From the NCBI GenBank assembly GCA_963925805.1, contig CAWUSE010000013.1, forward strand, positions 16,157 to 80,156: a DNA stretch of 64,000 nucleotides, written 5' to 3'. The position numbers and the translations under genes were made by a program. Under the pieces are notes generated by a model. It worked only from the letters and a program-made list of their open reading frames with translations, made no database searches and was not told where the DNA came from. This DNA is from UBA10347 sp905182135. GTDB lineage: Bacteria; Actinomycetota; Acidimicrobiia; Acidimicrobiales; UBA10347. Each line of letters opens with the position of its first letter. The first letter of the stretch is position 1. This document shows positions 33,885-42,419 of the stretch, one piece after another.

Positions 33885-34988
33885 TCAGCCGACGGATTTA
33901 GGGGTTACATCGATGATGCCGATACTGGGTCGCACCCCGAAGCGGACCTGAGGTGCGTCGCTACGTTCTAGGCCCACACCGGTTGAGACGTATACCGGGT
34001 AGTTCTCGACCAAACCAATGCCGCCGGCAGCTAGATCCCTGGGTATGTCGCTAAACGTGACTATGGGGCCAATGAACGGCAACGATAATTGTCCGCCGTG
34101 GGTGTGCCCGCTGACAATCAGGTTGACGTCGCTGCCAGGTGGAAGTTCAAATACGACGTCAGGACGGTGTGAAAGCACGATGGTTAGGGCATCGCTTGGC
34201 TGGCTGAGTTCGGCGAGGGTATCGAGGCGACTGTTCGTTGCGAAGGTGGTAACGCCAGCGAGTCGGATGGGCTGGTTGTTGATGGTTAGATTCACGATTT
34301 GGTTATCGACATACAACGCTCCTGCGGCGTCGGCGATGAGGATGAGTTCTGCTGGGCGGTCACTATCACCCGATACGACTGCGACGGCACCGACAGCTTT
34401 GACGAGTGCAGTTAGCAGTTCGATGAAGGCGGGGACCTCTGCCTGAATCTGATCGGGCTCTCCCTGGAAGAAGTCACCAGAGACAAGAACAATGTCGGGT
34501 TGCGCCTCGATCAGTGCTTCGACGGCGTTCCATTCGTGCTTCCCGACGTTCGGAGTCTGAAGATCAGAAAGGACGCCGATACGAACCGCCTGTTTGACCG
34601 GGGCAGAGACGGTGACGATGTCAACGGCGAGCCAGTTCGGTTCAATGTGTGTGCCCCAGACGCCGAGCAACGCAATCACGAGAGCGAGACCACCGCTCAA
34701 TCGGAGTAGTCGCGTCCGTCGCCGCCTGAAGAAGGTGGCAACATACCAGCCGCCGAATATGACAGGGACACTGACAACAACCAGTAGGTAAAGCAGATGG
34801 AGGTAGCCGAACAGGCCAAGCGGGTGAATTTGGCTGACGGCCACCGTCCCGCCACCAAGCGCGACCATGCCGACTACGAACGCCTTCTCGATTTCTCGGA
34901 TAGATGAGGGTGGGCGAAAGTAGTTAGCCGCCAAAGTCGCTACCGCAGCGCTAACCGCGAGAAACAGAAGGATGCGGCTCAGACCCAT
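33885..34988 (-). CDS. Membrane-anchored metallophosphoesterase with altered metal motifs
   Basis: 367 residues. The first 130 carry four hydrophobic helices (RILLFLAVSAAVATLAANYF, AFVVGMVALGGGTVAVSQIH, LLYLLVVVSVPVIFGGWYVA, LALVIALLGVWGTHI). The calcineurin-like domain follows: RIGVLSDLQTPNVG where DxH is usual, DIVLVSGDFFQGEPDQ where GD-xD/GD is usual, VAVVSGDSDRP where GNHE/D is usual, then VLSHRPD and the intact VSGHTHGGQLSLPFIGP. Several ligand positions are thus changed (His to Gln, Asn/His to Asp/Ser), suggesting altered metal use or loss of activity. Layout resembles YkuE-type proteins. The active domain should face outward or inward depending on topology, which I cannot fix. Confidence 0.85.
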   Translation of the reverse strand: MGLSRILLFLAVSAAVATLAANYFRPPSSIREIEKAFVVGMVALGGGTVAVSQIHPLGLFGYLHLLYLLVVVSVPVIFGGWYVATFFRRRRTRLLRLSGGLALVIALLGVWGTHIEPNWLAVDIVTVSAPVKQAVRIGVLSDLQTPNVGKHEWNAVEALIEAQPDIVLVSGDFFQGEPDQIQAEVPAFIELLTALVKAVGAVAVVSGDSDRPAELILIADAAGALYVDNQIVNLTINNQPIRLAGVTTFATNSRLDTLAELSQPSDALTIVLSHRPDVVFELPPGSDVNLIVSGHTHGGQLSLPFIGPIVTFSDIPRDLAAGGIGLVENYPVYVSTGVGLERSDAPQVRFGVRPSIGIIDVTPKSVG

Positions 34989-35143
34989 GACTGGCCAGTG
35001 TGCCAGCTATGAGCTGTGACCTAGGCGCGTCGAACTCTGGGAGGTTGGCAATCCTTGCGGCGACAAGTCACCTGCGTCTCTGGGTCTGGGAAAATCGGTA
35101 ACCGCGAGGTGGCTTCACTTCGAAGTGCCGCTCTACTACTGAG

Positions 35144-36103
35144 ATGGAACATAGACGACTCGGAAAATCTGGCATCAAGGTCAGCGTGCTGTCATTTGGT
35201 AGCTGGGTCACCTTTGGTGATCAGCTTGATATCGACAAAGCCACCGAAAGCATGCAGGCCGCGTGGGACGGTGGTGTCACCTTCTTTGACAATGCCGAGG
35301 CATACGCCGGGGGCCAATCCGAAGTCATTATGGGCGAAGTCCTTCGTCGCATGGGCCTTGATCGCAAGACCTACACCATCTCGACAAAGCTTTACTGGGG
35401 CATCACTGATGGCCCCAATACCAAGAACACGTTGAACCGCAAGTACCTGCTCGAAGGCATCGACAGTTCACTCGAACGTCTTGGTCTTGACCATGTGGAT
35501 CTCCTGTTCTGTCACCGTTCTGACCCGGAGACGCCAATGGAAGAGGTCGTCTGGGCAATGAGCGACATAATCGCTCAGGGCAAGGCGCACTACTGGGGTA
35601 CGTCCGAGTGGACCGGCGCCGAGTACACGGAAGCCTGCGATGTTGCGGCACGACTCAACCTGCGTGCGCCTGTTATGGAGCAACCGCAATACAACTTGTT
35701 CGAACGTCACAAGGTTGAGACTGACTACGCCGACATCTATGACACCCACGGCATGGGCTTAACCACATGGAGCCCACTTGCGTCAGGTCTACTGACCGGC
35801 AAGTACAGCGATGGCATTCCCGAGGGAAGCCGTGGTTCGCTCTCCGATTACAGCTGGTTGCGAGATCGACTTACTGATGAGCAGGCGTTGGCCAAGGTCC
35901 GTGAACTCGGCCTTGTCGCCGATGAGCTAGGTGCATCGTTGGCGCAATTGTCCATTGCATGGTGTGCAGCGAATCCACGCGTTTCCACGGTTATTACCGG
36001 CGCTAGCCGTGTGGAACAGGTTCATCACAACATGGAAGCAGCAGACCTTATCCCCAGCATGACCCCCGAGGTCATGAACCGCATTTCAGCGATCTTCGGC
36101 TGA
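35144..36103 (+). CDS. Aldo/keto reductase (Kv-beta/YghZ-like)
   Basis: 319 residues. (beta/alpha)8 NADPH-dependent oxidoreductase. Seen: MEHRRLGKSGIKVSVLSFGS, catalytic Asp and Tyr in FFDNAEAYAGGQSEVIMGEV, catalytic Lys in TISTKLYWG, the His in DLLFCHRSDP, and cofactor-binding AWCAANPRVSTVITGASRVE near the C-terminus. The WVTFG and GLTTWSPLASGLLTGKYSDG segments place it close to voltage-gated K+ channel beta-subunit homologues, which in bacteria reduce methylglyoxal and other carbonyls. Stand-alone, cytosolic. Confidence 0.93.
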   Translation: MEHRRLGKSGIKVSVLSFGSWVTFGDQLDIDKATESMQAAWDGGVTFFDNAEAYAGGQSEVIMGEVLRRMGLDRKTYTISTKLYWGITDGPNTKNTLNRKYLLEGIDSSLERLGLDHVDLLFCHRSDPETPMEEVVWAMSDIIAQGKAHYWGTSEWTGAEYTEACDVAARLNLRAPVMEQPQYNLFERHKVETDYADIYDTHGMGLTTWSPLASGLLTGKYSDGIPEGSRGSLSDYSWLRDRLTDEQALAKVRELGLVADELGASLAQLSIAWCAANPRVSTVITGASRVEQVHHNMEAADLIPSMTPEVMNRISAIFG

Positions 36104-36476
36104 GAGCTAGCGATAAGTCGTCGATGACAGCGTCGTCGATGATGACCGATACCGAACCGGCCAGGAAACTCTGACCCAACGTGGGAGTGTCCTTAACCAA
36201 GCATGTCCATCAAGCTGGTGAGTGGCCTCAGGTGATGCTGATGTTGGACAGGTCATCTTCGGGCTTGGGAAAATCCATGGTGAAGCCATCGTTCTCACCG
36301 GTCTTTCACGAGGATGAGTCAGCGACGCTACCTGTCTCGACGCGACATTTCGACACGTCGAACCACATTGCGCGCTCAGCAGTACTCATGGTGCCATGCT
36401 GTCGCGTCTGGTGCGCAAATACAGGTTTGGCTGCCCATACGGCATGCATAGGGTGCAGCGCCCCTACGCTGCTGCC
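36104..36476. other. Non-coding stretch before the MEMO–AMMECR1 gene
   Basis: No frame with recognisable motifs. The repeat gtcgtcgatga occurs twice with 14-bp spacing near 36118–36142. The end of the stretch should hold the promoter of the next two coupled genes. Confidence 0.5.
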
Positions 36477-37835
36477 ATGGCGACAGGTGTCCGAGAACCC
36501 GTTGCAGCCGGAAGCCTGTATGCCGCAGACTCCCAAGAGCTGCGTACCGAGATAGATGCGTCAATCAACAGCGCACATAGCGAGTTCACCAGCCCGAAGC
36601 TGCTGATCGTTCCCGACCATGGTCTTGCTGCGGCCCCCCATGTCGCTGGAAACGGCATGATCATGCTTGAAAGCGAGCGGGACCATGTGAAACGAGTGAT
36701 CATTATCAGTGATTACCGCCCCGGCATTGGTGGCCGTGAGATCCAAGGAATCGCCGTCCCGCGTGCTATCGCTTTTCGCACCCCACTTGGTGACTTGTTG
36801 ACGGATCGCGTTGCCATCGACAGTCTGCATGGCCATCCGAGTGTGGTCACCAATGACCGCCCCTTCGAAAAAGACACCTCGATCGAAGTTCACCTGCCGC
36901 CGATCCAACGGCTACTTGGAGCGGTACGAATTATTCCGATACTGGTCGGCGAAGCCTCGGTGGCTGAAGTCGTTGATGTCCTTGAACGGCTGTGGGGGTC
37001 TCGCGACACTCTGCTGGTGGTTAGTTCATCGTTCGGCTCTGGGACAGATCCCGAAGAGGTGGGTGAACAAGGAGAAGCAATACGAAGCGCGCTACTTCGA
37101 GGTGAGTTGGCCTCTCTCGCTCGCACCAATATGTCGGCTCCAAAGTCCTTGGCCGCGGCGATGACGATCGTTGGACGCCGGTCCATGGGTCTGCTCGAGC
37201 TGGCCAGTGACACTATTGAAGACCCCTATGGTGGCGATGAAGTCTTCAATGTCGGTGCGCTTGCCGCGTGGGAGTCGACCGACATGGCACTCGCCGAGGC
37301 CGACGCCGAGCATCTGCGTGCGCTCGCCCGGGCTGCAGTCGAGTTGACGGTGCTCGGCGGCCGAGTCGAAGGCAGCAACATGGGCCGCGTTCCACCGGCT
37401 CTAGCGGCGCGACGCGCGTCGGTGGTCACGCTTCGACACAACGGCCAGACACGAGGGTCAGCCGGCACGATCGAGGCGGACCGGGCCCTGGCCGGTTCCG
37501 TTGTGCGTAATGCTGCAGCCGCTTGCGCTGACCCGCGACTTCCATCGATTCAACCCGCCGAACTCGCGGATCTACAGATGACGATTTCGATCGTCTCACC
37601 CATCGAACGGATCTTCCCCCAGACGCCGGACGAACTCAGTCAGATGCTCGAAGTTGGACGCCATGGCGTATTGGTTACGTCACCAGCGGGCCGTGCTGCC
37701 CAGCTACCGGCCATGTGGTCTCGGCTGCAGACCCATGAAGCATTCATAGGCATGGTTGCAAAGAAGGCACACGTCTCGACTCCTGATGGCATTAGCAGCG
37801 CAGCGTGGTATCGGTTCGAGACCATCGACTATTGA
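36477..37835 (+). CDS. Fused MEMO1-like and AMMECR1-like protein (AmmeMemoRadiSam proteins B and A)
   Basis: 452 residues from ATG 36477; the frame is open upstream to 36396 but the start REPVAAGSLYAADSQEL fits the MEMO family (RxPAVAGxFYP). Residues 1–265 are MEMO-like: KLLIVPDHGLAAAPHVAGNG, KRVIIISDYRPGIGGREIQG, SIEVHLPPIQRLLGAVRIIP, DTLLVVSSSFGSG. Several His of the metal site differ from the consensus SPHAGY. Residues 285–452 are AMMECR1-like: LARAAVELTVLGGRVEGSNM, GSAGTIEADRALAGSVVRNA, ISIVSPIERIF, HGVLVTSPAGRAAQLPAMWS. The two are usually separate genes with a radical SAM partner, which is absent nearby. The biochemical role is unknown. Its stop overlaps the next start (TGATG). Confidence 0.85.
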   Translation: MATGVREPVAAGSLYAADSQELRTEIDASINSAHSEFTSPKLLIVPDHGLAAAPHVAGNGMIMLESERDHVKRVIIISDYRPGIGGREIQGIAVPRAIAFRTPLGDLLTDRVAIDSLHGHPSVVTNDRPFEKDTSIEVHLPPIQRLLGAVRIIPILVGEASVAEVVDVLERLWGSRDTLLVVSSSFGSGTDPEEVGEQGEAIRSALLRGELASLARTNMSAPKSLAAAMTIVGRRSMGLLELASDTIEDPYGGDEVFNVGALAAWESTDMALAEADAEHLRALARAAVELTVLGGRVEGSNMGRVPPALAARRASVVTLRHNGQTRGSAGTIEADRALAGSVVRNAAAACADPRLPSIQPAELADLQMTISIVSPIERIFPQTPDELSQMLEVGRHGVLVTSPAGRAAQLPAMWSRLQTHEAFIGMVAKKAHVSTPDGISSAAWYRFETIDY

Positions 37836-39520
37836 TGGCCGAGCGCCCAAGGAGGCGATGGCATCCTGGGATGCTGGTCGTCCTATTCGCGCTGATTTCT
37901 CTCGGGTGCAGGTCTACGCCAATCGCCCGTGCTGGCAATGAGGTTGTACTGATGGCCACCTCTGTGGCGTCAGAACCCTCGGCCTCGCCGCCAACCGTTT
38001 ACCCTTCGCCAAACGAGGTCCGAGCAACCGAGCCAACAACAACCTCGTCGGCAGCCAGAGCAACCGTCCTACCATCGCCGTTACCAGAGCCGACTCCGGC
38101 GGTCACGATTGCCGATCTATTGCTAATGTCTTCTTTGAGCGAGACCGAGTGCCCCGAAGACGTTCGTGCCGGCCGGGTGGCGTGCTCGATTGCGACACTG
38201 CCACGAGATGTGGATTCACACGAGCCTGGCGAGACCGTCGAGATCATGGTCGCTCTGGTCGACAACGGAGATCCAAACAATGTTGGTCCCGTGGTCTTCC
38301 TGCAAGGTGGCCCTGGTGTCGGCAGCGTCACTCAGGCCGATAATTTCGTCGGGGCAGATCACGATCTCCTCTTCGTTGACCAACGGGGCACCGGGTATTC
38401 GACTCCAACGTTGAAATGCCCTGAGGTCGATGTGCTGTGGGAAGGTCAGTACAGCGATGACCCAGCAGTCCGTTTACCCGATGGCGAGGTGTTCCTGAAG
38501 GCTGCTTACGCCGACTGTGGCCGACGGCTCACCGCTGAAGGAATCGATTTCAACCTGTTCAATACTCGGTCGGCTGCCGTGGACATCGAACTGTTGAGGC
38601 AGTTGTTCGGCTACGAAGAGTGGTCGATATGGGGGAGTAGCTACGGCACCCGGTTAGGTCTGACGATCATGCGAGACCATCCAGACGGGGTCCGAGCTGC
38701 GGTACTTGACTCGGTCGTGCCGTTCGAGGTTGACTTCTTCGCTGCCATCCCAGAGAACGGCATGCGGGCGATCGCTGCCCTCGACCAAGCATGCGATAAC
38801 GCTCGATGCTCATCGGATCATGGCGACTTTATGAGCGTCCTGTCTGAACTGGTGCTTGAACTGAACAGGGAGCCTGTGGCGGTGATCGCAACGATGCCGA
38901 TCACAGGGAAACAGTGGCCCTTTCGGGTTGGTGGTGAACAACTCATCGACCTTGTATTCACCCAGCTCTACAGCACGCGCTCGCTTGGGGCTTTGCCCCG
39001 CCAGGTCTCTCGGGCGAGCTTCGGCGGGCTTGAAGAGATGGTTGCAGCGTTCGTGAGTCGAAGAGAACCGACCCAATTCGACCTGTCGCTCGGGTTGTAT
39101 TACACGACGTGGTGTCGCGAGGAGTTCCCGTTTTACGACGAGTCCATCGACGATGATCTTCTCTCAGAGCTGGAGGAGCAGTTCGGAACTGCTGTCGCCG
39201 GCGCGTTGAGCAGCGATGGCATCGCGGCGTATTGTGACATCTTTGAGGTAACCCCTGCGCCAGCGGTAGAAAATCATCGGCTGGTGAGCCCGATCCACAC
39301 ACTCGTGTTTGCGGGTGCGTTCGATCCGATTACGCCGCCGGCGTGGTCCCTGCAGGTCGCTGACTCGCTGTCGAACTCGGTGTACGTCGAGATGTCGAAC
39401 CATGGCCATGGCATGGCTACCGCGTGCCCCATGGCCATAAGGCTGGCGTTCCTGATAAACCCGACAGCGGCACTGGACACATCCTGTGCGGACCAGGCTG
39501 GTGGCCCTGAGTTCGAATAG
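37835..39520 (+). CDS. Exported alpha/beta hydrolase, TAP/prolyl-aminopeptidase type
   Basis: 561 residues from ATG 37835. N-terminal MAERPRRRWHPG then hydrophobic MLVVLFALISLGC, a signal or lipoprotein-like segment (lipobox imperfect), and a Pro/Ser/Thr-rich linker to about residue 90. The hydrolase begins CPEDVRAGRVACSIATLPRD, with GPVVFLQGGPGVGSV (oxyanion hole), HDLLFVDQRGTGYSTP, nucleophile elbow WSIWGSSYGTRLGL, and C-terminal TLVFAGAFDPITPPAWSLQV (Asp) and NHGHGMAT (His). This is the tripeptidyl aminopeptidase-like family of actinobacteria that removes N-terminal peptides outside the cell. Translationally coupled to the MEMO–AMMECR1 gene. Confidence 0.88.
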   Translation: MAERPRRRWHPGMLVVLFALISLGCRSTPIARAGNEVVLMATSVASEPSASPPTVYPSPNEVRATEPTTTSSAARATVLPSPLPEPTPAVTIADLLLMSSLSETECPEDVRAGRVACSIATLPRDVDSHEPGETVEIMVALVDNGDPNNVGPVVFLQGGPGVGSVTQADNFVGADHDLLFVDQRGTGYSTPTLKCPEVDVLWEGQYSDDPAVRLPDGEVFLKAAYADCGRRLTAEGIDFNLFNTRSAAVDIELLRQLFGYEEWSIWGSSYGTRLGLTIMRDHPDGVRAAVLDSVVPFEVDFFAAIPENGMRAIAALDQACDNARCSSDHGDFMSVLSELVLELNREPVAVIATMPITGKQWPFRVGGEQLIDLVFTQLYSTRSLGALPRQVSRASFGGLEEMVAAFVSRREPTQFDLSLGLYYTTWCREEFPFYDESIDDDLLSELEEQFGTAVAGALSSDGIAAYCDIFEVTPAPAVENHRLVSPIHTLVFAGAFDPITPPAWSLQVADSLSNSVYVEMSNHGHGMATACPMAIRLAFLINPTAALDTSCADQAGGPEFE

Positions 39521-39639
39521 GAGGTAGTTCGGGTTTCCAGTTCCCGAGCTAATGGCCCTTGCAGCTTCTCGGTAGCCGGGGGAACTTGCTTCGGAGCGCT
39601 CGGGCCGTAGATTTGGCGAACGCCGACAGGATGAGCGAA

Positions 39640-39657
39640 GCGAATCTGGACTATTCG
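39640..39657 (-). repeat. Dispersed 3'-end element, copy 1 (after glpX)
   Basis: gcgaatctggactattcg directly abuts the glpX stop codon; read on the minus strand it follows the stop as cgaatagtccagattcgc and continues ttcgctcatcctg. Three mismatches from copy 2 at 44540. Confidence 0.6.
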
Positions 39658-40644
39658 TCAGCTTAAGTCGATGCCCGAGAACTCGTCGAGCTTGTCCAAC
39701 TGATGCGATGCATTGATCTGGCGGACGGTGCCGGACCTAGATCGCATGACCAAAGACTGCGTCGTGGCACCATTTGCGTTGAAGCGGACCCCTTTGAGCA
39801 AGTCTCCTTCGGTGATCCCTGTCGCAGCGAAGAAACAGTTGTCGCCTGACACGAGATCATCGGTGTGAAGGACCTTGTTGAGGTCATATCCAAGTTCGAT
39901 CGCTGCTTGTCGTTCGGCGTCGTCGCGGGCCCAGACACGGCCTTGGATCTCGCCACCCATACATTTCAGCGCGGCCGCACTGATCACGCCTTCGGGCGTG
40001 CCACCGATGCCGATGAGCACGTCGACGTCAGCGTCAGGCCACGCGGTTGCGATCGCTCCGGCGACGTCACCATCGGGAATCAGTCGGATACGTGCGCCGG
40101 CTTCGCGGATTTCGGCGATAAGCGCTTCGTGGCGGGGCCTGTCCAGCACCACTGCCGTCAGATCGCGAATACGTTTGCTCTTAGCTTGAGCGATGTGGTG
40201 CAGGTTCTCGGTTACGGTCGCGTTCAGGTCAATCGCTCCGGCACATTCGGGCCCAACGGCAATCTTTTCCATGTACACGAATGGGCCGGGATCGAACATG
40301 GTGCCAGCATCAGAAACCGCTAATACTGCGAGTGCGTTGCCACGGCCATACGCCGTCAGGGTGGTGCCGTCGATCGGGTCGACCGCAACGTCCACGGTCG
40401 GTCCGGAGCCATTCCCGAGTCGTTCACCGTTGTACAACATTGGTGCTTCGTCTTTTTCGCCTTCGCCAATAATGACGGTGCCATCCATGGCGACGGTGGT
40501 CAGCATCAGGCGCATTGCCTCGACGGCGGCCCCGTCGGCGCTTTCTTTGTCTCCTCGTCCCATCCACCGGCTAGCGGCGAGTGCACCGCTCTCCGTCACT
40601 CGCACTAATTCGAGGGCGAGGTTTCTGTCTGGGCTATCACTCAT
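39658..40644 (-). CDS. glpX: Fructose-1,6-bisphosphatase class II
   Basis: 328 residues. Class II FBPase signature: MGRGDKESADGAAVEAM (metal Asp and Glu), TVIIGEGEKDEAPMLYNGE, DVAVDPIDGTTLTAYGRGNA, and RLIPDGDVAGAIATAWPDAD with GGTPEGVISAAALKCMGGEI. It dephosphorylates fructose-1,6-bisphosphate in gluconeogenesis; in most actinobacteria GlpX is the only FBPase. Divergent from the zinc-ribbon gene at 40766; the 3' end is convergent with the TAP-type hydrolase gene. Confidence 0.96.
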   Translation of the reverse strand: MSDSPDRNLALELVRVTESGALAASRWMGRGDKESADGAAVEAMRLMLTTVAMDGTVIIGEGEKDEAPMLYNGERLGNGSGPTVDVAVDPIDGTTLTAYGRGNALAVLAVSDAGTMFDPGPFVYMEKIAVGPECAGAIDLNATVTENLHHIAQAKSKRIRDLTAVVLDRPRHEALIAEIREAGARIRLIPDGDVAGAIATAWPDADVDVLIGIGGTPEGVISAAALKCMGGEIQGRVWARDDAERQAAIELGYDLNKVLHTDDLVSGDNCFFAATGITEGDLLKGVRFNANGATTQSLVMRSRSGTVRQINASHQLDKLDEFSGIDLS

Positions 40645-40765
40645 ATGTGCTCCGCACGTTGACGTTGCCAGAGATCCTAATTGACAGCCTCAAGCTGAAC
40701 ATCACAAATGCACCCCTGATCGTGAGAAGGTTGCCCTTGACCCATTCTGTGGTCATGATTACGGG

Positions 40766-41599
40766 GTGACTTCGACGACAGATGACAACGACGGCCGCGT
40801 TTGGTGCTTCCAATGCGGCAATGAATACGACGAGGAAATCACCGAATGCACCGAGTGCGGTGTTCCTACGACCTGCGATCCACCTATCGATGTGTCTTCG
40901 GTCGGTGATGTCGACGACGATCAGCTTGCGTATGAGTTCCACGAATGGACGGGGCAAGGCCGGTCGACGCTCGATGGCATGCTCACTCGAAGCGGGATCG
41001 ATCACGCGTGGCAAGGGGCAACTCTGATCGTTAGAGAAGTCGACGAAGAAGCCGTCGACGAAGCTGTCGCACAGGCAGAAATTGTAGCGATGCCTACGTT
41101 GGACCTATCTCAGCCGACGATGGTCTACGAACTCGGCGAACTCGATGATGATCAGCACACTCGGTTGCTACGCCGACTGGGCGAGAACGGCCTGTCCCAT
41201 GCGTTCGACAAAGACGGAGATCTTTTCGTCTACGAGAAAGACGAAGAAAAAATCGACGAGGTCTTCTCCGGGCTCGATGAAGCAGATCCTGATGAGCGCG
41301 AGTTTGGTCAAGGTGTTCCTGGTGTCGATCCCGTCAACGTGATGTCAGACCTCTTCGTCGCAGCGGCCCGCCTTCGAAAGAATCCGAATGATGCCAAAGG
41401 AGTTGTAGCACTCGTCGAAGTCGCATCGATCATCGAGCAGATGACGCTTCCCTACGGTTTAGGTGCGGACGTATGGGGTTCGGTCGTAGATCAGTCGGCT
41501 GATCTCAGTGATGTACTGTCAGGCGACGACGACTCAGGCGATGTCACTATCGAAGAGATGTCGATACAGCTGCATGAATTTATGCGCAGGCTGGTCTGA
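40766..41599 (+). CDS. Zinc-ribbon protein with two copies of a small acidic domain
   Basis: 277 residues from GTG 40766. A zinc ribbon opens the protein: VWCFQCGNEYDEEITECTEC (CxxC, 14 residues, CxxC). Two related units follow, residues about 50–105 (DDQLAYEFHEWTGQGRSTLD…LIVREVDEEAVDEAVAQAE) and about 116–170 (DDQHTRLLRRLGENGLSHAF…LFVYEKDEEKIDEVFSGLDE). Each has a DDDQ start, a helix, a GI/GLxHA(W/F) turn, a strand and an E-rich helix ending D-EV/AV. The C-terminus is helical with an acidic end. Family unknown to me; similar units resemble DUF2007-type small ferredoxin-like folds. Probably co-transcribed with the J-domain gene 27 bp downstream. Confidence 0.8.
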   Translation: MTSTTDDNDGRVWCFQCGNEYDEEITECTECGVPTTCDPPIDVSSVGDVDDDQLAYEFHEWTGQGRSTLDGMLTRSGIDHAWQGATLIVREVDEEAVDEAVAQAEIVAMPTLDLSQPTMVYELGELDDDQHTRLLRRLGENGLSHAFDKDGDLFVYEKDEEKIDEVFSGLDEADPDEREFGQGVPGVDPVNVMSDLFVAAARLRKNPNDAKGVVALVEVASIIEQMTLPYGLGADVWGSVVDQSADLSDVLSGDDDSGDVTIEEMSIQLHEFMRRLV

Positions 41600-41626
41600 C
41601 TCCGCCGCTTTACTGACCCAGTAATA

Positions 41627-42403
41627 GTGCCCGGTGCCGCAGATGCATCGTCACCGGAACACGCTTACAGAAGACTAGCCTTCTGCGTTGTGATGTTGGC
41701 CGAACTTGAGGTGTATCACTCTCGCCCGATTGCACCGACGCGACGGGTAGCTATTGGCCGAACAATCTTGCCCGTCGAAGACTCGCCGGGGTTCGGTGGC
41801 CTGCTTCTCGGATCGATCGTGGCCAAGTACAGCCAGAGGATCGACTCTGAACTTCTCGAAGAGCTCGAGATCCTGAGCTATCAAGTCGAGCAAGGTCAAC
41901 GGATTCCTCAGCCTCGGCTACGGCATCGGCTGCAGAAGGACCGGATTGGCCTAACCCGGTCGGTCCATCAACTGGAGCGGTTGCCGAACAACAAGCTGCA
42001 CCTGAATTTCGAATCGCAACACAACGCGCCTACTCAGTACGTACTTGCTGCGGTGTACTCGGCAGGCAGGCTCGATCCCGGCCCTCGCACCGACGTTATG
42101 AAAGTCATCCGTCGAGCAATTGGCTGGCAGGGCGATGCCGACAGTGACGACGTATTGCTTAGCCACTTGAGTAGCAGTTTTGAGCGCTATGCGCTGTCCT
42201 CGTCCAGTCAGGCCGACCCAGTTGCCTGGGCCCTCGAAGTCTTAGGGTTCAAGGCTGATGACGACGTCCCCGACTCTGACACTCTGCGTAAGAGGTTCCG
42301 CAATGCTTTGCGAGAAGCCCATCCCGATGTCGGTGGCGACACCGACGAGGCCGCCCACCGTATTGCTGAACTGACCGAAGCCCGGCGTATTCTGCTGGCT
42401 TGA
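41627..42403 (+). CDS. Protein with C-terminal J domain (DnaJ-like)
   Basis: 258 residues from GTG 41627. Residues 1–195 are mostly helical and match nothing I recognise. The last 55 residues form a short J domain: ALEVLGFKADDDVPDSDTLR, then KRFRNALREAHPDVGGDTDE with the HPD loop, and AHRIAELTEARRILLA. The HPD tripeptide stimulates the ATPase of an Hsp70 partner. No Gly/Phe or zinc-finger region, so it is a class III (specialised) co-chaperone. No dnaK is nearby. Placed between the zinc-ribbon gene and the hydantoinase-like gene, all on one strand with small gaps. Confidence 0.8.
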   Translation: MPGAADASSPEHAYRRLAFCVVMLAELEVYHSRPIAPTRRVAIGRTILPVEDSPGFGGLLLGSIVAKYSQRIDSELLEELEILSYQVEQGQRIPQPRLRHRLQKDRIGLTRSVHQLERLPNNKLHLNFESQHNAPTQYVLAAVYSAGRLDPGPRTDVMKVIRRAIGWQGDADSDDVLLSHLSSSFERYALSSSSQADPVAWALEVLGFKADDDVPDSDTLRKRFRNALREAHPDVGGDTDEAAHRIAELTEARRILLA

Positions 42404-42419
42404 CCGCGCAGAACCTAAG

